NCBI GenBank assembly: GCA_048013815.1
Contig: CM106586.1
Coordinates: 7,006,001 to 7,070,000 of the forward strand
DNA: 64,000 nt
From: Setoptus koraiensis
Lineage: Eukaryota > Arthropoda
Direction of reading: 5' to 3'
Below are positions 1 through 12,500 of the stretch, one piece after another (position 1 is the first letter of the stretch; each line of letters begins with the position of its first letter). The position numbers were made by a program, and so were the translations under genes. The notes beneath the pieces were generated by a model. The model was not told the DNA's origin, did not search any database, and worked only from the letters and a program-made list of their open reading frames with translations.

Positions 1-50
1 TGGCCCCAGTGACCACTGATTAGCGGATCCACACCTCCCGTTCTAAAGAG

Positions 51-118
51 CGCCTCCTCCCTTTCCAGTGATCGCCGCCTCCCTTTCCAGTGAGTGCCGC
101 CTCCCTGCGCACGGTCGC
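51..118. repeat. Short tandem repeat of about 25 bp
   Basis: Two to three imperfect copies of a 25-bp unit built around CGCCTCCCTTTCCAGTGA lie side by side. They create an apparent minus-strand ORF that has no recognisable protein features. Confidence 0.6.
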
Positions 119-577
119 CTTTGTCGGTCATTCAAATGTCCCATTGAATGCCAGCCATTTATTTGATTGGATTGATTTGGTGGGATATTTGAGCCAGTCG
201 ATGCAGTCTGCCTGACAATGTGCGAATGACTGGAATCGGCTGGAATTTGGACTGTTTGAAAATGGCGCCTAGAAGTGGCCGTTGCGCGCGCCATCTCGCG
301 CCAATTCGACGAGTTCATTGATGTTCGTGAAGTGGCCCAATGTTGGGGGCCGAGTTGTCGTCACTGAGACAACTCGCCAGCGCGCATTAAAATAATCCAC
401 TCTAACCCGTATTCGGCGGGGGCCCCTCGGCAAGCTGCTCAGCGAGCGACGAGGCTGGTGTTGTGCCGAAAGGTGCTCGCGTTACGTAATGCGCGTTATT
501 ATTGGTCAGTGCGGCAGCAGCCCAGCAGCGACGACAAGAATTTCGCTCTCATATTGTTCACTTCTGCCTATTTGAGC

Positions 578-579
<2 letters not shown>

Positions 580-629
<50 letters not shown>

Positions 630-650
630 GTGTGTGTGTGCGTGCTTGTG
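580..650. repeat. (GT)n microsatellite
   Basis: A nearly uninterrupted TG dinucleotide run of about 65 bp with two or three GC interruptions. It produces a Val/Cys-repeat pseudo-ORF that should not be taken as coding. Confidence 0.9.
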
Positions 651-2504
651 TGCCTAGCGGAATTTGCAAGCATATGTTGAAGTAATCAATTATCACGTCA
701 ACTTTTGTTGGCGATGAGACAAACAGGTGACACAACGAGACACAACAGCGAGCAATTATCCGTTACGCGTGTACGTGATAATGTAGTTGTTTCTGGCTGA
801 TTTATGAGGCCAGCAGTAGACAAAGCGACCACGACAACTGGCGGCCAGAGCGCGTTATTTGCAGCGTTATTAACAAACGGCAAGCCGAAACGTAAACAAC
901 GCGTAATCATAACAAGCCTACGACATACACAAATAAACGGCTCGCCAGGTAATTCAAGATAAGAGTGCTGTATCCATCCAAGTTGTTGTAGGTAGCGCCA
1001 AAACGGTCGCTCACATAACAGGATATAACCATATGTAATAATATGTAATAATGGATCAAGCGAATATACACAGCAAACAGCCACAATAGACAAACAATAA
1101 ACAGACCAACAGCTAGCAAACAAACGCAAAATACCGTTGCGCCTCGTCAACCATTTCGAACATCATCGTTCCTTCATCCGATTCACCCGATTCATCCCAT
1201 TGCTGCAAGTAGTAAATGTGATTGTTCTGCAGACAGACAGATAATAGTAACGTTACAAACGAATTTAAATGATATCGATTTGATAATAATGATGGCATCG
1301 TGCTCGCTGGCTTTCGGCGCTGGCGCTACTTGACGTGCGGTCACACGTCATGCAACGGTGTCCATTCTGAGAAAAAGTCTTTATAAGCGCGCCATTAATT
1401 TCATGCAACTAGACGCAAACACGCCGCATCATTAGGCAACAACGTGTTTTCATTTACAAACTCATTAGTTAACTCGACAAACAACTCATTTAGTCACACC
1501 AAGGCACATACGAAATATCGACACATTATTGTACAATAACTCAACAAATAACTGACCAATCGATGTTGGGCATCCAGTCGAACTGGATTGTCTAATTGAA
1601 TGTCAAACCGAAATCAACCAATGACATTTTCGCGTACCTATTTCGCTAGGCTTGGCAGGCTAGTTGCAAACACACGACGACACATATAATAAGTGAGTTA
1701 CTGCAACGCTTACATACTGTTATATAATCATACTTGTGTAACAGCATACAAAGCTAACGGCAGCTAACGGTTTATAATGACGTAACAATGCACAACTACA
1801 TCCCATGTATGTGCCAGTGACATGTATTGCCATTATAATGACCTATTATACAAACTAATGAGCTACTTTTGTGTTCCATATGGACACGACATTGGGCGCT
1901 GTTATTGTTTTGAAAAATTGAATAATTGAGGCACAACAATAAGCTACGCGGGCCCGCAGAAAACAAATTAAACACACCACCACAAATAGCACGATAAACG
2001 TCCAGCGTAAGACGTTCAATTCATCTACTTGTTAGGCTACTTTTGATTGTTACGCAAGTTTCAGCGGGCTGATAATATTTTTTCTACTTGCAGACAACAC
2101 ACAAATACACTAAAAGTGGGCACTTGTTATCAACACATCGCACTGGTTTTATTTCTATAGTTGTTGTAATAACTGCGAATCTGTTATCTGGAAGACACAA
2201 ATAGATATCGAGACTATTTATTAGGCAGCCATAGGTCAAGAGAATGCGCTCACACAATAAGAAATAATTCATTGTGACAACACATTTCTTCTCTTCCTTG
2301 GTTGTCGCCCTTGCAAATTGGCCAGAGCGAGCTCAAGGAAAAAAGATAATAATAATAGTAATTAATTGAAAGTATGAACAAGTGCTGCAAACCAGTGAAT
2401 TGTTGGTAAATTATTGCATCGAATGGGATTTGACAGGACGTATTAGATCGATAAGCAAACAAATTTATTAAAATATGGCAATTTGTTAGATAATACAACA
2501 CACA

Positions 2505-2541
2505 ATGACTAGCCTTGAAGAGATGGATTCTCAGTCCAATG
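2505..2541 (+). other. Candidate alternative first coding exon of the SGSM-type gene
   Basis: An ATG opens a short acidic peptide (MTSLEEMDSQSN) that ends one base into a codon at a consensus donor, GTGAGTAA. It cannot join the exon at 3697, which needs phase 0. It can join the exon at 8519, which needs phase 1. That would give an isoform lacking the first part of the RUN region. The donor strength and start context are what I see. Use of the exon is inference. Confidence 0.3.
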
Positions 2542-2785
2542 GTGAGTAACCCTATTTATTGATGATGTTATTAATCATCAGCAATAGCTGTTGTTGTCAT
2601 TATTGCTTTATTTTTGTTCTTTCTAGCTACACTAACTTGGCTTTTGGTGCACGCAATGATGACATAGTTGCTCAAATATCATTGTGCCAGTAATAGGCAC
2701 AATTATCCAGTCAATTTCCTCACCTTTTCCATTTACATTTTAGTTATTTATCCAACGACATTTAAGAGTAACACAATCAATAAAT

Positions 2786-2870
2786 TATTATTATTATTAT
2801 TATTATTACTATTACTATTGCTATTATTTTTGTTAGTATTATTATTGTCATTATTATTATTGCAGGATTT
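2786..2870. repeat. (TTA)n-rich microsatellite
   Basis: Imperfect TTA/CTA trinucleotide repeat of about 85 bp. It yields Leu-rich and Asn-rich pseudo-ORFs on the two strands. Confidence 0.85.
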
Positions 2871-3504
2871 ATTTATAGCTTTACCAGTGGCAGTGTTCGC
2901 TGCTATCTCTCTAGCTGCTAGTAACACGTAATATCTAATATTATCCGTGTGCACTTGTTACAACGGACGATCAAGTTAGGACACAAGTAGTAACCATTAC
3001 ACACACACTGAACATGTATGGTGATGATATATTGCGCAATCCATTTAATGAGAAATCAATTTTTTGACAAGACCCAACACTAAACAAAAAGAGAGCGAAA
3101 ATTTCCATTTGAAACAGAGACATAAAAGAAAGGCTTGTTGCTAAGGACGCCTCTTGATCGGGCCCGCTATTTGTTATTATGAAGCTACCATAATGAGGCA
3201 AGCTTTGCTCTATTTGGAGCAAAACCAAAAACACAAAGAGAGATCATCATCATACGCAATATTAGTTCAGTCTGTCAATTGTTGTTCCATTGTCACTAGC
3301 AACAGTTATCAATCAGTCTAGCGACAACAACTGAGCAAGTCGTTTCGTCTCTCTCTCTTGAGCCACCAATATCTGTCACAATTATTGTCAATTGTTAATT
3401 CCATTCACATTGTCTTCCACATGTGAACACACCACTGTCTTCTGCTTTTCCGGCCAACCGCAAAACCGCCTCTCCCCCCGACACACCAATCAACGAATCA
3501 ACCA

Positions 3505-6500
3505 ATGGATATGGGCGACGAAGAGTGCGACAAGCTGCTGAGAGCTGTCAAAAAAGAGGTAACTACAGCTCAGGGAACCCCAGATCGGGCCCAGATAAAG
3601 CTCCTTTCGGGCCCCTAACACAGGGTGTCTGCTCACTGTCTCAATCGATTCGAAGCACCAAAATTATCATTATCCCCATCATGATCAAATCCACAGGTCA
3701 AACAAATCATGGAGGAGGCCGTCACCAAGAAGTTTGTCCACGAGGACAGTGGCTCCATAATATCACTTTGCGGTGAGTCACTTCTCGAAATCTCATTTCG
3801 CTTAGCGCAGTCCAGTTCGCGTGTATAAGAATACTTCCTATTTCTTCCTATTTTTTGCGTATGAGAATTTTTCCCATTTCTCATAGTGTTTGTATGAGAA
3901 AATTTCCCATTTCTCAGCGTGTTCGCCACAAGCCGCGGCGATATCAGCTTCCTAGAAAACTCATACAAGTAATGCTCATACAAGTATACTTATACAACTG
4001 TAAGAGTAGCTTTGAAGTGTGTTGTTGTCATATGTTTTCCAACCGAAAATCGCTACTAGAGATGAGCTCGACAGTTAGAAAGATGATTCCAGATAACGAG
4101 ACCTCACTTGAGAGTTAAGCTGCTTTCGAAGTAATAATATGATTGCTGGCTGCAGATTTCGGCTTGTTAGTTTAGTGAGAGGCCACTAGTGGCAGAGAGA
4201 TATATCCCAACTATCTGGAGCGAAAATCTCGAAAAACGTTATTGCGAAAGAGCGCTCGAAAAATAGCTGAAAAAACGCAGGAGAGAGTGCTCCAAAAAAA
4301 ATAAAACATGCGAGAATGTGAAGCGAAAAATGGAACCGAAGAAAATTTGCATTTGTTGTTATCATGACGGCAAAAGACAACAACATCAGCTGATAGCGAA
4401 CGATTCCACAATCTAGACACAATCTGGTTTTACTTTTTCAATAGAAATTGATTTTTCCTAGTGCCGAGACATTAGTTTATGTTCGCCTCGGGCCCGTCTG
4501 TTATCACGCAGGCAACCTTCAGCTGAGGCCATATCACCACTTTTCATTATTCAACTACTTGCCTATAATGGTGCAGTATGGTGAAGTAGAGGCCAGCCAC
4601 CATTATTGCAACAACAGCAACAACAGCCGCAACAACAGCAGTAACAACAGCAACAACAATGATTACGTAATGTTGTTCCCGCCGCAACTTGTATATATTA
4701 CGCACCTAGCACAATACCATTGAAAGCATAGATTCGCACCATATGCTGGCATGTTTTTTGATGCCTATTAATCATATGGCACCAGCAGTATTTAATCTGG
4801 GTTAGGCGGCGGCGGCGCCGCTGAATTGAGGCGATCCGACTAAAGTCACAAGCAGACACACACACACACACGTACAGACGGCCAAAGTGAGTGCCAAAAA
4901 TGTCAGGGGGAATTCTCTTTATTTGTTAGAAAAACCATTCGCATCTTCCATATTGTCCATATTGAAACTCACACACAATCGAGTCAGATGTTGCATCATG
5001 ATGAGATTAGATTGGCAATTTGCGAATGACAATGATGCTGGCATTGGTTGTGTTCGAGTCGAAGCCGATGCAATAGGATTTCCGCGTCATGCAAATCTTA
5101 TTGCGTCTATTCTGTTTGCTGTTGCGATCCACGAACAAAATAAAATGGCTTCGATACGCACATTCGAGCTCGATATACAATCGATTGGCGGCATCAAACG
5201 AACAACAGTTTGCAATCTAATTGCGGCCGGATAGTTTGTGGTGGTGCCATTGTTGTGCTAGCAGGGCAGCCAGTGATTCGGCGGCTAGACTTATCCGCAT
5301 TGAGAAGCCGCCAGTTTCTTTGTTCTCGCTTCTCGCAATTGTTTTTCTGCGTTAATTTTTGGCAACGTTCGCACGTCGCCAAAAATTATTATTATTCGCA
5401 GTGCTTTCATTTCGAGATAGTGTCTAGTTTGTGGCCACAAATTAGACATAGGCGCATAGATAGATTCGTACTAGTTGCTGATTAACTATCTGGAAATAAC
5501 TCTCTGATTGACACATACGCCGAGAACGATCATTGGACGCAAATAAAATCAAAATCAGAATAGGTTCCCAAGACACAAGAAAGTTTCCAAGAGAATGACT
5601 GGCCAGATATCATCGTGCACTGTCGTTGTGATGGCTCTGCTGATGTCGTCAACAATAACGGTTCATTCAATTCGTCCAAAAGACGTTCGAAATGCCTTTC
5701 GCCGAGAAAATAGTCTCATGCTGCCCGATCGCAGTCCCGCCATGGATGCTTACATATTTGAATTTTATGATTCGGACTCATCATTGTTATCTCCTGTTGA
5801 TAGAGTGCTCAAGAAGCGCTCAATCAGTGAGCCGCTGATGGACAATGCAATGGACTTTGTGGACAACAGATTTGACGTGATCGAAGTGAACGAAATCGTT
5901 CGCGACAATCAATTGAGTCTCGATTTGCAAGAGTTAATTATAGAATCGTTGAATCTATTGCAGGCTCAGCAAGTCAACTATGCGGACGAATTGAAAAACA
6001 ATCAGGCGGCCTCGTTGGCATTGGAGATGATCAAAAGTAATTTGAACGAGGCTCTGTACGATTTGCAAAAAACAGACGACGCACTCACAATGCATAGAGT
6101 GTTGAATGAAGTAGCGCAAGCCAACAATTTTTATCAAGCTCTCAGAGAAGATTTGCTAGCAGCCGATGGGAACCATAATGTTGACATGAGCCTTTTGGGG
6201 CCCATCAAGCCGTTATTTGATTTGTATGTGGCTATTCAGGAGCAATTTGACAGAGTGAAAAAATCTGGCTCAATGTCAGATTCTAGCAGCGCCTACACTA
6301 TCATTAAATCCATTGCAGATAAAATGGTTGAATCCATTAAAGCCACGGCTGTAGTCGATGCAAACAACAACAACGGCAACAAAATTATCAGCAATAAAAA
6401 AATCAATAATGTTGATATGATGAACGCTGTTGTACCCGTTGTTGGGCCCGCAAACAAGCCCGCGGGCGCACTCATGCCCCCTAAACCCCCGAAAAAATCG

Positions 6501-9500
6501 TCAAATCTGTTAGATAAACAGGCCATGGCTATGCCGAAGTTAGATATCGATCAAAAGAAGAGCGTCGCTATCAATGAGGCCCCCTTCAATATGATGCAAA
6601 TGAGCAAATTCAGCACTGAGAGCTATCAAGTTGATGACAATGCCGACGACGCCGACGACGCCAATTTCGCGCAATTGCTCCTTGAATATTAATCGATTGG
6701 ATCGACGATCATTCAATGGGTTGTGTTTGTCATTTGTCACCTAATTTTGTATCGCTTGTGCAACTAAACACAGGTATACCTGAATAGATTATATAGCACA
6801 GCCATATGTGAGTTTGAGATCGTGATCGGAAGCAATTCAGTTGCATTACTTATAAACAAAAATATGGAGATTTTCATTATAACATAAGGTTGTCGCATGG
6901 GCAATTGTCATAACTAATTTAATCGCGTGCCATGCCAACCCATGGCGACTGCAAGCTTTGCAGTGTCCGCCAGATCGTTATGTAATGAGGACAATTAAAT
7001 GTAGATTACATATCACCCGCAAAGAGATGCAATTATGTGCGGTGGCATTTGAAATCGACTCGCAGAATACCTTTCTTCCCATTCGCTCTAACACCTGAAC
7101 AGGAAAACCGACATGTGACATGTAAATATCAGATTAACATTATTAGCTAGCTAAATATGGTGTGCTATGTGTATCCCAGACAAAGGCCATTGTGCAAACA
7201 TTGGCTAATCTGAATCTGATTGGAATTTAATTTGATTTGATTTTGATTGATTTCGATTGATTTTGATTTGGACTGATTCACTCGAAATCATCTTTGTAAA
7301 TGTCGTCTTTTTCGTTTTATAAAGAACGACCACAATTTCATCGGCACGATGATATGCCGATCATCCGACGGATGCAACTAAGTGTCAGGGGAATTGTTTC
7401 AACTTCATCATGTCGCTCCTACGTCCAATTTATAATGTCGAAATTGTATGCGTATTATTTGTCGCCATCTCAACAGTTTTGGCTGCCATACCAAACCAAG
7501 AATCGAAGCATCCGAAGGAGCCTGAGACAATTGAAAACAAAGTCGCCAATTCAGAACTGAATGAGTCAGTTGATCTGTTTAATGCTGCTCTCAACAGTTA
7601 CGTAAGATCGCTCGGCGCTGATGAGCAGTTACGAGAGCTTCTCAATATAGCACAGACGATCAAGACATTGATAGATGGCGAACCTAGTTCATCAAGTTCC
7701 AAAAATATTTTGGACAACAATAGAAGTCTCAAGCAAATTTTGACTGAGATGAAGCAAAATGCAAATTTCCAATTTGAGTTTAATGAAACAGACAGTGGTC
7801 GTTATTGTCAAAGAGTTATAACAGAATATGCAGACATTTGTAAACAATTAAACAAGATAAATGACTTTTTTGAGGTTCAAAACGATAGCGAAAACAATGC
7901 AACGCTGTCGGTATCTAAACAATTTGAACAAACGCGAGACAAATCTCTGCAATTGTTTGCTCTAATTAGTAGATTTTCCAACAATTTATCTCTGCTGAGA
8001 AGCGAATCAATTGAGCCGATCGATCAAATAGCCTCGCAAATCCAGTTGATATTGAAGAGATGGCCATATGTTGCAATGCTGGGCAACATCGAAAACGATG
8101 CAAAGGCGGCCAAATTGGTCGATTTGCTCGAGAAATACATTATGCATTCTTCCATAAGCAAGAAATCATTTCAAGCGAAATTGTCAACATTACCAGAAAG
8201 TTACAAATATTTCGCAAGAAATGTTGCCCACTGGTTCGATAGAGATGAATTGCGTCTGAGTAGCGCTCAAGAGGAGCCTCGCCGACCGTATCCCTACCAA
8301 GCTCAATATAAACTGTGACGGAAAAATACAAATACAATTAGAAAACAAGCAATGTTTGTATTTCTTTCGCTCTCTGTTTTTTCTCTGTCGATTTTGTATC
8401 GGGCTAAATGCAACAAACTCTGCTGTAGCGATTCAATAAACTGGCCATAAGTTATCACTTGCTCATCATCAACACTTGTCTATCACTCTCGACACACAAC
8501 AATAATTTGCATAATCAGTGGCCGTGGATGCCTGTTTATCGCACGGACTGAAACGGCGCGTTTTAGGTTTGTTCAAGACGAATTCCACCACTGCACTGGT
8601 GCAGAAAATTGCCAAAAATTGCGATTCGGCCGCAGAGGTGATCAAATCGCTGGACCAGGCCTGCAAAGGCAACCAACTAAGGTAATTACCGACTGTCCAA
8701 TTGGGGCCCCAATCGCGCCAATCAAACGACGACGTGTTTGTTTACTCAGCGATATAAGCTGTTAGGTGCATAATTGAAATCTCTAATTACTCTTCGCAAT
8801 CTGATTACCCCAACCGCATAAATTGCCGTGGCTGGCGTCCAAACAAAATGTCATCTATGTGGCGTAAGCAGAACAAACTCGCCCCCGTGTGGCGAAAATA
8901 CCTCCTCGAATTCGCGACACAGCCAAGTGTCCAGTAACAGCAACTCTGTCGGAAGCGCCGCATCGCAGCAACAGCAGGCCGCGGCGTCGCAGCAAGGCGG
9001 CTCAAAATTGACCACTAGCAGCGTTAGCAGTTTGTCGCCCATCAGGCGAGCCAACAACAAGCGCTACCTCTGGATTAAAACGGCCCTTCTAATGCGAAAG
9101 CTCATTAGCATAATGGATCATCTCACTAAGCATGCAAACAAATATTACGAAGACGACGCGCTAATGTCCGACTATTTCTATGCGCAATTGTTGTCCTCGT
9201 TACTAGTGGGCCCGTGCGCGTTAGATTTCAGCCGAATGAAAACACACGATCACCTGTGGACGGACCCGAGCGCCGACGAGCTGGTTCAGCGTCACAATTT
9301 GGCCAACCCGATTGAGTGCGGCTGCAAGTGCAATCATTTCCAGAATCATAATACCCAAAATGCAACCCACAGCAACTCGCCGCAGGGCAGCCGAGCATCG
9401 CAAAGCGGCGGCCCTGCGACCAGTAACAGTAGCCACAGCGCCACTTCCGGTCAAAACAATTTAAACTTGGTGGACGAGTTGTCATCGGCGACCATTGACA

Positions 9501-12500
9501 TAATGATGATGAACTCCAACGAGCACCATTACGGCCGCCACATCAACAACCATCACCAACAACCGAATAATTGTGCTTCACCTGTAACTGTGTCTAGCAG
9601 CCACGATTTGGGCAGCACAACAACTACACCGACAACGACAACCGCAACCGCATCAACTCAATCACGCAAACCCTTGGCCCTGTCACAAAGTCTCAAAACA
9701 ACCATGGTCACCGATTGTCATCATTTCGATTGCAAGCACAGCAATCACCGGCACAATTCCAAGGGATATTCGTTCACGTCGCAAGACCAGGCGCCCATAT
9801 GGAGCCCCAGGATGCTGCACGAAACGCTGCACCAAAATTCAAAGTTGTTGCTGTTGTACGCCAAGAACAACGTTTTGATGCAAACTAGCGACATGCAAAC
9901 GATGCCCGGTTACCTGTCGTTGCATCAGAGCTCTGGCGATCTCATAATCAAATGGATACCAAATCAGATGATAAACGGCGGCAACGGTACCAACATAAGC
10001 ATTTGTAACAGCAACACCAACAGCAACAGTCTACAATCGGGCAACAAGCAACAGCCGCAAGCAGCCGAAATGCCGGATGGCGCCGGCACGGGCGCGGGCG
10101 AACAATCAAGCGCAGCCGACAATTCCTGTCGGCCCGTCGAAGAGTCGCCGCCCGTCGCCGACACTTGCGGCCACGAGCCCACACTAGCGCCGGCTAGTGC
10201 GGGTAGCGCGGGTAGTGCCGCCGGTCAATTGCCGCAGTCGCAATCGGTCAAGAGCTCCTATTTGGATCTGGTGGTGAGCTTGTCGGTGAGCCGAATAGTG
10301 TATTTGCATTGTCACGAACGCGAGGACACCGGCGAAGGAACAATAATACTGGTGGAGCGAGACGGCACACAGAGGGCGCCATTTATATTTCCGAAAGGCG
10401 GACTGTGGTCGTTCTTGTCGTGCATAGAAAGCGGACTGGAGCCCCACAGCAGCCTGGACCCGCCGCTGAGCATGAGATACAGTTCGGGTCACTATAGCAC
10501 CGGCTTGTTGGCACCGCTGTCGCCCAATGACTGCGACTCGCCGGCACACCAGCAGCGACAAATGCAACAGCAAGACTCGCTGGGCGACCTGCTCATGTCC
10601 AAGCTGACCCTATTGGGCCGCCGCAAACAAAAACAACAGACCCAATCGACGCCCACGCCCACCACCAGCACCAGCAGCTGCGAACTGACCGATCCGGCCC
10701 GACCGGCCAGCGAGGGGGGCGCCGCCGGCCAGCAGTTCAGCAACAGGACGGCCGAGCAACAGGAGGGCAGCGGCTCCGCCGAGGGCCCGGCCAGATTGGC
10801 ACCGTCGGATTATGTGTTTAGAATTGTCGCTCCGCTGGATAAAATGTTGCTGCCGAGCGCCACAAACAGTTCGTCTGTGGACACTCCGCCAAATTCGGCC
10901 AATTCAACCAACGACGATCTGTCGCTTGCCACTCAATCAAACGGACACTCCAACGCGCCCAAATATCGCTGGAATTTGAGCAAATTCACCCAGTTTGCAA
11001 CCATAGCCAAATACTCAACATCATCGACAAATTCTACTGGCTCGTCGAGCCTCAAATCGGCCAGCATTGGCACCGCCACTGGCGAGTCGCTAGATTCGTG
11101 CTGGTCGCCCTCGTCGACGACGCCCGCAACAACCGTCTGCAACAACAGCAACATCAGCAGCACCAATAGCACAAATCCAACAATAACGGTGGACACCTTG
11201 ACAACGACAACCCAATCGCACGATATTGTCAACAGTCACAGCGCCGACCTGAGAACAACCTCCAACGATGTCTCGAAAATCTCCAACCAAAACGGCGAGC
11301 AACTGTCAAACGGCAAAATCTGCGCTGCTGCGGCCGACTCACATTGCCAGTCGGCCGCGGGTGAGTGCCGGTGCCCGGGTACGCCAACCAGCCATCATCA
11401 GGCAGACCAGCAGACATTGATACAGACCAACCAGTCTATTCAGACGTTGTGTCACGCCATGAGAAAACAAATTATATCGCGCGCCTTCTACGGGTGGCTA
11501 ACGCATTGTAGACACTTCAGAACGGTCAGGTTGCATCTGGCAAAATTGGTCAAGAAAGAGATTGTGTCACAGGATTATCCGAGCGACGCCAGTGTTGGCC
11601 TCAATCAGGAGATCTGGCTAAAGTTGCACACCCAACAGACGCAAGATGTCGCCGTCGGTGGCGCAAGCGAGCTGGCCAGAGAGATGTTTCGTTTGGTGTA
11701 TTTTGGTGGCATTAAAGAGGCCAGTTTGCGCAAGACAGTGTGGCCCTACTTGTTGGGCCATTATCAATTTGAGGATAGCGAGGAGGCGCGCACGTTCAAA
11801 GACAACCAAGTCAGAGAATTGTATTATTCGTCTATGAACGATTGGCAACAAATTGAGGCCGTTGTCAGACAGCGGGATCGTGATATATGCGCCGCAAATA
11901 TGGCCAAATATTCCAACGAACGAAAGTTGTCCAAACAAAACAAAGATTCTTCCGATTCAATTCTCGTTAACAAAAGGGAGGTGACATTCGAGGATTCGTC
12001 CTCGTCGGCGTTACACATGTCACACAGAGACGAAGAAGTTTTCAGAGAAGAAACCATGTCTTGCGCTAACGACGACGATTTCATGACGCAACCAGATGAT
12101 AATAACAAAAATATTGATAATAACAATAATAATGAACAACAAACGCAAATGGACGAAGATGATTGCACAGTGGCCCCGGCCAATGGTCAAGATGACGTAT
12201 ACGATAATAATGACGAAGCAGAAGAATCACAAGATGTTGTCATTGACGACAACCCCATAGATAAGATTGAGGCTATTGAAAGAAGAAAATTACAGGGTCG
12301 ATTAGAGAGCACCGGAAGTGTTGGCTCAGACGCCTCTATTACAGACCAATTTGGGTGTAATATACATAGAATAGATAAGGATGTTCAAAGATGTGATAGA
12401 AATTACTGGTATTTCACAAACACCACCAATTTAGACAAGCTACGGAATGTCATGTGCAGCTACGTCTGGCAAAATTTAGATGTGGGATACGTGCAAGGAA

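Larger units (their letters stand above)
1..3504. other. Upstream non-coding region
   Basis: No ORF here shows protein-like composition or family similarity. The stretch holds a 25-bp tandem repeat near its start, a (GT)n tract at about 580-650, a (TTA)n tract at about 2786-2870 and one plausible short coding exon at 2505-2541. It probably contains the promoter and 5' UTR of the SGSM-type gene that follows, but I see no clear core promoter. Confidence 0.5.

Noticed and set aside
43..318. 91-residue minus-strand ORF
   Set aside because: It covers a 25-bp tandem repeat and shows no domain or signal sequence.
3359..3505. Acceptor CTCTTGAG at 3363 joining the 2505 exon to the first SGSM exon
   Set aside because: The join puts the conserved MDMGDEEC frame out of phase.
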